Shown here: piece by piece, positions 8,274 through 14,597 of the stretch | How positions within the stretch are numbered: position 1 is the first letter of the stretch | Layout of the letters: the number at the start of each line of letters is the position of its first letter | Assembly: GCA_900315975.1 (NCBI GenBank) | Contig: ONBA01000010.1 | Location: forward strand, 1-64,000 | Source of the DNA: an uncultured Ruminococcus sp. | GTDB taxonomy: Bacteria; Bacillota_A; Clostridia; Oscillospirales; Ruminococcaceae | DNA length: 64,000 bases | Direction of reading: 5' to 3' | Translations under genes and position numbers: made by a program | Notes under the pieces: generated by a model | The model's input: the letters and a program-made list of their open reading frames with translations, nothing else | What the model was told of the DNA's origin: nothing | The model's database searches: none

Positions 8274-8310
8274 AAAGGAAAACGCTCCCTGCGTCAACAG
8301 GGAGCGTACC
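8274..8310 (-). terminator. terminator of the cytidylate-kinase-like gene
   Basis: Minus-strand hairpin CGCTCCCTG...CAGGGAGCG followed by TTTTCC, between the kinase gene and the walJ-like gene. Confidence 0.75.
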
Positions 8311-8354
8311 TTAGAGAGATATATTACGTGGTAATTTCTTTTATAAATGTGCCG

Positions 8355-8978
8355 TCAGTCCTTGAAACGAGCATTATACTCGTTATAAGCCTTGACTATA
8401 AGCTCGGCACAGAGGTCGTCTCCGAGCTCTGCACTGTTGAGACACAGCGAATACATATCCTTATCCTGCCAGCTTCTGCCGGTATTGACATTGAAGAAGG
8501 TCTCGCGGCGCTTATCGGCTTTTTTCATAATATTTTCAGCCTTGCCTGCGGGAATGCCGTATTCGTTTATGGCTCTCTTTATCCTGTCTTCCTGCGGCGC
8601 GTAGATGTAAACGCTGAAACAGCCCTTATCTTCAAGGATATAGCTTCCGCATCTGCCGACGAGTACAAAGCTTTTCTCACGCTCAGCTATCTCGCTGATT
8701 ATGCGGCTTTCCATGAGAAAGACTTTGTCCGAGAGGGGAAGATTCTCCTCAACTGCTCTTGCGGGATTCGCGGAGAGAAGCAGTGAATAGAGGAAACTTG
8801 TAGGAACACTCTCCTCGGCTGATTCGAGGTATTCGGCGGAGATACCGCATTTATCCGCGGTCATCTCAAGTATCTGACGGTTGTAGTAGCTGACGCCGAG
8901 CTTTTCTGCGGCAAGCTTGCCGATTATACTTCCGCCGCTTCCGTACTGACGTTCTATTGTGATAATTGTCTTCTTCAA
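8355..8978 (-). CDS. cytidylate kinase-like family protein
   Basis: A 207-residue P-loop protein. ITIERQYGSGGSIIGKLAAEKLG gives the phosphate-binding loop (GSGGSIIGK in place of a canonical GKS/T loop). The YYNRQILEM, VLVGRCGSYILED and RIKRAINEYG segments match the cytidylate-kinase-like family of Clostridia, a relative of Cmk. Real substrates are not established, so I do not call it Cmk. It is monocistronic, with its own promoter and terminator. Confidence 0.88.
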   Translation of the reverse strand: MKKTIITIERQYGSGGSIIGKLAAEKLGVSYYNRQILEMTADKCGISAEYLESAEESVPTSFLYSLLLSANPARAVEENLPLSDKVFLMESRIISEIAEREKSFVLVGRCGSYILEDKGCFSVYIYAPQEDRIKRAINEYGIPAGKAENIMKKADKRRETFFNVNTGRSWQDKDMYSLCLNSAELGDDLCAELIVKAYNEYNARFKD

Positions 8979-9023
8979 TCCCTATCTCCTCCGATCATGT
9001 GATTATAGCTTTCTCTATATTAT

Positions 9024-9051
9024 ATTATACCATAAAAACAAGAAAATTCAA
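9024..9051 (-). promoter_or_regulatory. promoter of the cytidylate-kinase-like gene
   Basis: Minus-strand TTGAAT (9051-9046), a 16-bp spacer and TATAAT (9029-9024). The rest of the 8979-9329 region is AT-rich and holds only this promoter and the pck promoter. Confidence 0.6.
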
Positions 9052-9213
9052 CAATACGGTTCCAAATATTATCTTCAGAGAACATTTTTCTACGTTTTAT
9101 ACAACGAAATGTTGAAATGATTGTGCATATATGCCTAACGCAATTCATCACACGGGTATTTGCCTGAAAATGACGATATATAAAACTATGTCAGAAAAAT
9201 ATCATTCTTGCTA

Positions 9214-9242
9214 TTGACAGTAAGCCAAAAATTGTATATAAT
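9214..9242 (+). promoter_or_regulatory. strong promoter of the PEP carboxykinase gene
   Basis: TTGACA (9214-9219), exactly 17 bp, TATAAT (9237-9242): a consensus vegetative promoter. The ~80-base leader contains a small CGACGG..CCGCCG hairpin of unknown meaning. Confidence 0.88.
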
Positions 9243-9329
9243 AAAAATAAGGATTTTTTCGCATTCCGCGGAGTTCCCGACGGCTTCACCGCCGTATTGT
9301 ACTGATTATTTTTTAGGAGGTAGATTTCA

Positions 9330-11147
9330 ATGTCACTGACAAAGAACCCCAATGTATTAAAGTGGGTCGACGAGATGATCGCTCTCTGCAAGCCTGATAA
9401 CGTTGTATGGATCGACGGCTCAAAGGAACAGCTTGATGCTCTTACAGAAGAGGTTACTTCTCTCCCCGATGACAGCTGGGACAAAATGTACAAGCTCAAT
9501 CAGGAAAAGTACCCCAATTGTCTCTACCACAGAACTCGTGAGAACGACGTTGCTCGTGTTGAGGACAGAACTTTCATCTGCTCTAAGGAAAAGGCTGGCG
9601 CTGGTCCTACAAATAACTGGATGGATCCCAACGAGATGAAGGCTCTCCTTACACCTATGTACGACGGCGTTATGAAGGGCAGAACGATGTATGTTATCCC
9701 TTATTCAATGGGTCCCATCGGTTCTCCTCTCGCTAAGGTAGGTGTTGAGGTTACTGACTCTATCTACGTTGTTCTTAACATGAACATCATGACTCGTATG
9801 GGTAAGCAGGCTTTCGAGAACCTCGGCGATACTTCTGACGATTTCGTAAGAGGTCTCCACTCAAAGGCTGACGTTGACCCTGAGAAGAGATATATCGTTC
9901 AGTTCCCTGAAGAGAATACTATCTGGTCTATCAACTCTGCTTACGGCGGAAACGTTCTCCTCGGCAAGAAGTGCTTCGCACTCCGTATCGCTTCATTCCA
10001 GGGTAAGAACGAGGCTTGGATGGCTGAGCATATGCTCATCCTCGGCGTTAAGAAACCCGATGGCGAGATAAAGTACATCACTGCTGCTTTCCCGTCAGCT
10101 TGCGGTAAAACTAACCTCGCAATGCTCATTCCCCCTGAGGGATACAAGAAGGACGGCTATGAAGTATTCACAGTCGGCGACGATATCGCTTGGATGAAGC
10201 CCGGCAAGGACGGCAGACTCTACGCTATCAACCCTGAGAACGGCTTCTTCGGTGTTGCTCCCGGAACAAACGCTAAGTCAAACTACAACGCTCTCGCTTG
10301 CACTAAGGAAGGCGCTATCTTCACAAACGTTGCTCTCGATAACTCCGATAACACTGTTTGGTGGGAGAAGCTCACTGAGAATCCGCCTAAGGACGCTACT
10401 GAGTGGACAGGTAAGAAGGTTGACGGTGAGGCTTGGGTAGCTGAGGGCAAGAAGCTCGCTCACCCCAACTCAAGATTCACAGCTCCTGCTAAGAACTGCC
10501 CCTGCATTTCTCCTGAGTTCAACAATCCTGAGGGTGTACCGGTATCCGCTATCATCTTCGGCGGACGTCGTGCTACAACTGCTCCCCTCGTATATCAGTC
10601 ATTCGACTGGACACACGGTACATACATCGGTTCTGCTGTTTCTTCTGAGACAACTGCTGCTGCTACAGGTGCAGTAGGTGTACTCCGTCACGATCCTATG
10701 GCTATGAAGCCTTTCATCGGCTACAATGTAGGTGACTACTGGGCACACTGGCTCGAAATGGGCGCAAGACTCGGAAGCAAGGCTCCTAAGATCTTCAACG
10801 TTAACTGGTTCAGAACAGACAGCGAAGGCAACTTCCTCTGGCCCGGTTTCGGCGACAACATGAGAGTTCTCGACTGGATCATCAAGAGAGTTGACGGCGA
10901 AGTTGACGCTGTTGAGACTCCTATCGGATTCCTTCCAAAGGCTGAGGATATCAACCTTAAAGGTATCGAGGACGAGGTTTCACCTTCTGCACTCAAAATG
11001 CTCCTTACAGTTGATAAGGACGAGTGGAAGAAGGAGATCGCTGAGATGAGAAGATACTATGACGAGGACATCAAGGCTAAGGGTGGACGTATCCCGCAGG
11101 CTCTCTACGATGAACTCGACATGATCGAGGCTAACCTCAACAAGTAA
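9330..11147 (+). CDS. pckG: phosphoenolpyruvate carboxykinase (GTP)
   Basis: A 605-residue GTP-dependent PEP carboxykinase interconverting oxaloacetate and PEP. It has the GTP-class signature P-loop FPSACGKTNLAML (residues 254-266) with the catalytic cysteine at 258, TVGDDIAWM for metal binding, GVAPGTNAKSN, and FGGRR for PEP binding. In rumen and gut fermenters this enzyme often runs in the carboxylating direction toward succinate. The codon set is strongly biased (GCT, CTC, AAG) compared with the neighbours, suggesting high expression. AGGAGG precedes the ATG. Promoter and terminator bracket a single gene. Confidence 0.97.
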   Translation: MSLTKNPNVLKWVDEMIALCKPDNVVWIDGSKEQLDALTEEVTSLPDDSWDKMYKLNQEKYPNCLYHRTRENDVARVEDRTFICSKEKAGAGPTNNWMDPNEMKALLTPMYDGVMKGRTMYVIPYSMGPIGSPLAKVGVEVTDSIYVVLNMNIMTRMGKQAFENLGDTSDDFVRGLHSKADVDPEKRYIVQFPEENTIWSINSAYGGNVLLGKKCFALRIASFQGKNEAWMAEHMLILGVKKPDGEIKYITAAFPSACGKTNLAMLIPPEGYKKDGYEVFTVGDDIAWMKPGKDGRLYAINPENGFFGVAPGTNAKSNYNALACTKEGAIFTNVALDNSDNTVWWEKLTENPPKDATEWTGKKVDGEAWVAEGKKLAHPNSRFTAPAKNCPCISPEFNNPEGVPVSAIIFGGRRATTAPLVYQSFDWTHGTYIGSAVSSETTAAATGAVGVLRHDPMAMKPFIGYNVGDYWAHWLEMGARLGSKAPKIFNVNWFRTDSEGNFLWPGFGDNMRVLDWIIKRVDGEVDAVETPIGFLPKAEDINLKGIEDEVSPSALKMLLTVDKDEWKKEIAEMRRYYDEDIKAKGGRIPQALYDELDMIEANLNK

Positions 11148-11157
11148 TCGTATATTT

Positions 11158-11186
11158 AAAAAGCTCCCCGAATGGGGAGCTTTTTT
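11158..11186 (+). terminator. terminator of pckG
   Basis: AAGCTCCCCGAATGGGGAGCTTTTTT, a short GC-rich hairpin with a T run. Confidence 0.95.
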
Positions 11187-11193
11187 GCGTACT

Positions 11194-11418
11194 GTAGGGA
11201 AGCGCACTGCGCTTCCGGTATGCAAAATATGAGAATATAGGGAGACGTTACCTACAAATAAACTTGATTGTTGTTACGAATTTATCGGACGACCATTGGG
11301 AATTTCTTTGAGACTGTAAAAAACAGATTTGAAGCAAAAAAATACGGGCGAACACTGTTCGCCCCTACACATACAAACGTAAAATTGTCCGATTGTAGGG
11401 GCGCACATTGTGCGCCCT
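11194..11418. repeat. cluster of GTAGGGGCG-type palindromic repeats
   Basis: Three palindromes of one family lie in this gene-free stretch: 11198-11216 (GGAAGCGCACTGCGCTTCC), 11346-11364 (GGGCGAACACTGTTCGCCC) and 11398-11416 (GGGCGCACATTGTGCGCCC). The outer words CCCCTAC and GTAGGGG of the last two face each other across about 30 bp. Related copies lie at 26322-26390, 26437-26459 and 28135-28203. They look like intergenic palindromic (REP/MITE-like) elements. One at the 3' end of the ABC permease gene may act as a terminator. Confidence 0.8.
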
Positions 11419-11425
11419 TGTGCTA

Positions 11426-12760
11426 TTATTCATTTTCGCCCGACTTTTTCTTGTATTTTGATTTCTGTCCGAAATTAAGCCTTGTAGTGAGTATCTTATC
11501 TGATGTGAAGAGCTTGAGGGCGAATGTCATGCATATTACAAATACTACTGCCTGATATGCGAGTCCGCCGTAGAAAGCTCCCATGTGACCGAACATTATG
11601 TTATTCATTGCCGAGAAGGTATGGGTGAACGGTATTGCGTAAACTATGATTCTGAAAGCTGTGGGGAGAGTGTTGATATCTGCGAACATTGAGATAAGGT
11701 AAGGTATCATTGCCATTATCATGAGCGGCATTATCATTGTCTGTGACTGCTTTGTATCGTTAACGAGTGAACCGAGCATGAGAGCTATGGAAAGGCATAT
11801 CATAATAGTCAGGAAGAGCTGTGCGCCTACGAGTACGTAATCGCCGAAGGAGAGTGTGAGACCGAGCTTTTCAAGTGCGGTATCGACTGACATAAACTCT
11901 GTAATTGCGGAATTTGCGAGACTTTCCTTTGCTTCTTCAGTTGCTCCGCCGACGAATGACGAGAAGCCGAACATATAAACTACCGCATTCATTAGTGCAA
12001 TTATTGCTGCTGCAAGCATTTTGGCAAAGAGTATAGAAGTTCTTGAAACCGGTGCAGAGAGCAGAGTTTCAAGGGTCTTGTCGATTTTTTCGTTGCTTAT
12101 GGCACTTATCAGCATTGACGATGTGAACATTATGAGCACAAATACTACGATGGGGAGTATCATGTTTTTAGTCATGAGACTGCTCATTATCCTTGTTGAA
12201 GCAATTGAAGCTGTTTTGCCGTTTACTACGGTATTCTCAGTTAAAATCGTTGGCTCGTTCATAAGCTTTACCTGCTCGGGTGAAAGTCCCGACTTTTCAG
12301 CGAAAGTATTTGCAACGCAACTCTGTATAAGAGCTATCGCGCCCGAATTGTCGGTCTTTACGTTTGACATCATTGCCGCCGATTCCATAGCAGATACGCT
12401 TATAAGCTGAGGCTGTTTACCGTTTTCAAGGTCGTCGGTAAAGCCTTCGGGAATGATTATGATAGAGTCTTGGTCGGTTTCCTTGAGAATTGCGGAGTAG
12501 TCGTCACCGGAAGTGTCGAACATATTTAACTCGGCACCGCTCTTTTTAAGGACTTCCGCAAGCTGTTTTGTGAATTCAGTGTTATCACGGTCACTGATAC
12601 TGATAGTGTACTCGCTTTTCACTGCTTCACTGATAGTGGTCTTCATCATGTTACCCATCAGCATGAGCATACTTGCTATAACAACGAGACTGATGATAGT
12701 CTGTGCGGTGATGAGTTCACTGAGTTCCTTTTTAAGAAGATTAAAGAATTTCATTATCAT
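11426..12760 (-). CDS. ABC-2 type transporter permease (NatB-like)
   Basis: A 444-residue integral membrane permease. It has an N-terminal helix (residues 15-37), a long extracytoplasmic loop (about 40-200), then five or six helices in the C-terminal half, the NatB/ABC-2 plan. The KTLETLLSAPVSRTSILFAKM segment is typical of the coupling region. With the preceding ATPase it forms an exporter; NatAB exports sodium ions in Bacillus, but substrates in this family vary. The gene overlaps the ATPase gene by 20 bp, so translation is coupled. Start is ATG 12760 or 12754. Confidence 0.9.
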   Translation of the reverse strand: MIMKFFNLLKKELSELITAQTIISLVVIASMLMLMGNMMKTTISEAVKSEYTISISDRDNTEFTKQLAEVLKKSGAELNMFDTSGDDYSAILKETDQDSIIIIPEGFTDDLENGKQPQLISVSAMESAAMMSNVKTDNSGAIALIQSCVANTFAEKSGLSPEQVKLMNEPTILTENTVVNGKTASIASTRIMSSLMTKNMILPIVVFVLIMFTSSMLISAISNEKIDKTLETLLSAPVSRTSILFAKMLAAAIIALMNAVVYMFGFSSFVGGATEEAKESLANSAITEFMSVDTALEKLGLTLSFGDYVLVGAQLFLTIMICLSIALMLGSLVNDTKQSQTMIMPLMIMAMIPYLISMFADINTLPTAFRIIVYAIPFTHTFSAMNNIMFGHMGAFYGGLAYQAVVFVICMTFALKLFTSDKILTTRLNFGQKSKYKKKSGENE

Positions 12761-13481
12761 TCACCACCCTTTCAAATACTTCTTCAAGGTTAGCGGCATT
12801 GTAGCGCTGTTTCAATTCTTCTGCCTTACCGCTTACGAGGAGGTGTCCCTTGGCGATGATGCCTACTCTGTCTGACACGAACTCGATTTCGAGCATATTG
12901 TGAGATGAAAGGAGGAACGACATTCCCTCTTCTTTGGCAAGCTGTTTTATCATTTTTCTTATCTCGATAGCGTTGAGTACGTCGAGACCGCTTGTAGGTT
13001 CATCGAGGATAGCGAGTTTAGGCTCGGTCATGACTGCTCTCGCAAGGAGGAGCTTTCGCGTCATACCGCGGCTGTATGTTCCGATTTTGTCCTTGAGTCT
13101 GTCGCCGAGACCGCATATCTTGCCTGCACGTTCAACGTAGCGGTTGATATCGTCGATATTAGTCGAAAACAGACCTGCCATAAATCGGAGGTAAGCCTTT
13201 CCGGTCATATTTTTGTATGCACCTGCTTCATCGGGGAGGTAGGTTATACACTGACGTACCTTTTCAGGCTCCTTGACTATGCTGTTGCCTGCAACAACAG
13301 CGTCGCCGGAAGTAGGGGTCAGCAGAGTTGATATCATGCGGATAGTGGTGGTCTTACCTGCACCGTTTGGACCGATAAGAGCGAATATCTCGCCTTTTTC
13401 GATTTCAAATGAAACCTTATCGGCGGCGAGTACTTTTGAGTACTGCTTGGAAAGCTCTTTAACTTCAAGTACCTTTTCCAT
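12741..13481 (-). CDS. ABC transporter ATP-binding protein (NatA-like)
   Basis: A 246-residue ABC ATPase with Walker A GPNGAGKTT, signature YSRGMTRK, Walker B LAILDEPTSGLD and H-loop LSSHNM. The signature begins YSRGM in place of LSGGQ, common among NatA-type ATPases. It pairs with the downstream permease. Its own promoter lies 41 bp upstream, so it can be expressed apart from the preceding XRE gene. The next upstream genes are the XRE regulator and two small membrane proteins. Confidence 0.95.
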   Translation of the reverse strand: MEKVLEVKELSKQYSKVLAADKVSFEIEKGEIFALIGPNGAGKTTTIRMISTLLTPTSGDAVVAGNSIVKEPEKVRQCITYLPDEAGAYKNMTGKAYLRFMAGLFSTNIDDINRYVERAGKICGLGDRLKDKIGTYSRGMTRKLLLARAVMTEPKLAILDEPTSGLDVLNAIEIRKMIKQLAKEEGMSFLLSSHNMLEIEFVSDRVGIIAKGHLLVSGKAEELKQRYNAANLEEVFERVVNDNEIL

Positions 13482-13521
13482 AGTTTTTCTCCTTTAGATT
13501 TATTGAGTATAAGCTGAAAAT

Positions 13522-13550
13522 ATTATAACATACGGAATAAAATATTGCAA
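13522..13550 (-). promoter_or_regulatory. promoter of the NatAB-like exporter
   Basis: Minus-strand TTGCAA (13550-13545), a 17-bp spacer and TATAAT (13527-13522). A 15-bp perfect palindrome, AATGCATGATGCATT, lies 33 bp upstream of the -35 box at 13583-13597. Confidence 0.65.
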
Positions 13551-13596
13551 CAAAATTTTATAATCTTTTGTTTGCAGCTGTTAATGCATGATGCAT

Positions 13597-13803
13597 TTAG
13601 AAGTAAAACAGCTCCTCGAACTTTTTATCGAGGGCAATGCAGATGATAAGGGCAAGTTTTGCAGTCGGCTGATACTGTCCGGTTTCTATCGAGCTGATAG
13701 TATTTCGCGACACTCCGACCATTTCTGCAAGCTGTGCCTGTGACAGACGTGCTTCTGTACGTGCTTCTTTCAGTCTGTTGCGGAGTACAAGTTTATCGTC
13801 CAT
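13597..13803 (-). CDS. XRE-family transcriptional regulator, 68 aa
   Basis: A compact DNA-binding protein that is almost entirely a helix-turn-helix of the Cro/C1 type: LKEARTEARLSQAQLAEMVGV then SRNTISSIETGQYQPT, ending KKFEELFYF. Proteins of this size and ending are common as regulators next to small membrane proteins or ABC exporters. Its ribosome site overlaps the stop codon of the 111-aa gene (GAGGTAA), so the two are coupled. The likely targets are the three palindromes at 14334-14411 over the promoter of its own operon. Confidence 0.93.
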   Translation of the reverse strand: MDDKLVLRNRLKEARTEARLSQAQLAEMVGVSRNTISSIETGQYQPTAKLALIICIALDKKFEELFYF

Positions 13804-13806
13804 TTT

Positions 13807-14142
13807 TTACCTCGATGCAACGTTTTTGCTGAGAAATACGCCGAATCCGACAAGTGCCGCAATTGTGAGTATACCCCAGCTTACTCCACCTATAAGTGCC
13901 CATTTGTTTTTCAGCTTTATACCCGTGTAAAGGCACTGAGTAAAGTTCAGGATACATATCAGTGCCCATATTGCATAGTTTTTGTTAAGGGTTACGGTTT
14001 CTTCGATGATATAGAGCAGAAGTGAGGCAATGCTCGTAACGATTACAGTGAGATTTGCACCTTTGAGCGCTACCTCTTTTCTGAGAGGGTCGTGGTCTTT
14101 ATTTTCTTCACGGCTCATAGCAAGTATTTCGTCTTTGTTCAT
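13807..14142 (-). CDS. membrane protein, 111 aa (DUF6442-like)
   Basis: A small protein with a charged cytosolic N-terminus (KDEILAMSREENKDHDP, then RKEVALKGAN) and three hydrophobic segments at about residues 30-48, 56-74 and 83-105. The start sequence matches a small-protein family usually found beside XRE regulators (DUF6442 in my recollection). No enzymatic motif. AAGGAG precedes the ATG. It is second in a minus-strand operon after the 44-aa peptide and before the XRE regulator. Confidence 0.8.
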   Translation of the reverse strand: MNKDEILAMSREENKDHDPLRKEVALKGANLTVIVTSIASLLLYIIEETVTLNKNYAIWALICILNFTQCLYTGIKLKNKWALIGGVSWGILTIAALVGFGVFLSKNVASR

Positions 14143-14161
14143 GACAGATTCTCCTTGATGT

Positions 14162-14296
14162 TTATTTTCCTATAAAGTAAGCAATCAGCATGGTTATGCC
14201 TGAAATCAATATCATACGAACCGGTCGGCTGAAAAGAATGCTGAGAAAATTGAAGTCTGTGAAACTGCTTTCGTTGTTGTTAGTAAAGTTTTTCAT
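14162..14296 (-). CDS. small membrane peptide, 44 aa
   Basis: A short frame M-K-N-F-T-N-N-N-E-S followed by a polar stretch, then a hydrophobic C-terminal segment (MILISGITMLIAYFIGK) that would form one membrane helix. GAGGTG is placed before the ATG. It is the first gene after a consensus promoter and precedes the 111-aa membrane gene by 19 bp. No family recognised. The good ribosome site and its place as first gene in the operon support it being real despite its size. Confidence 0.68.
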   Translation of the reverse strand: MKNFTNNNESSFTDFNFLSILFSRPVRMILISGITMLIAYFIGK

Positions 14297-14333
14297 AATA
14301 ACACCTCGTTAGATATAATTCTGTGGTTTGTGC

Positions 14334-14411
14334 CAAGTGAACTTTGCACCTGCTGCGATTGTATTATATCACTGCCAAGTGCACTTGTCAATATCTGACA
14401 AGTAAACTTTG
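14334..14411 (-). promoter_or_regulatory. promoter and three operator-like palindromes of the XRE operon
   Basis: Minus-strand TTGACA (14391-14386), a 17-bp spacer and TATAAT (14368-14363) form a consensus promoter. Three copies of CAAGTnnACTTg overlap it: 14334-14346 (downstream of -10), 14376-14387 (between -35 and -10) and 14399-14411 (upstream of -35). Repressor bound to them would block the promoter. The XRE protein of the operon is the obvious candidate. Confidence 0.8.
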
Positions 14412-14489
14412 CAAATTCAGCGTTTTGCACAAACGATAATTGCATAATTTGTAGAGTGGGTAGATAACTGAGCTGTATAAGCCTTTTTC

Positions 14490-14580
14490 TTGACATGATA
14501 CTGCAAATTTGATATACTTATACTGTATAGGCTATTGCGAAATTGCGCGGTTTTGTGCAATTTTACCGATACAGTATCGC
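14490..14580 (+). promoter_or_regulatory. promoter and palindromic sites before the ABC/DUF5696 unit
   Basis: TTGACA (14490-14495), a 17-bp spacer and TATACT (14513-14518). Downstream lie a palindrome TATACTGTATA (14519-14529), an inverted repeat AAATTGC..GCAATTT (14540-14563) and a perfect palindrome CGATACAGTATCG (14567-14579). They cover the expected transcription start and leader, so they may be regulator sites. No regulator gene is adjacent on the plus strand. Confidence 0.65.
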
Positions 14581-14597
14581 ACAGGAGGTGACAAAGC

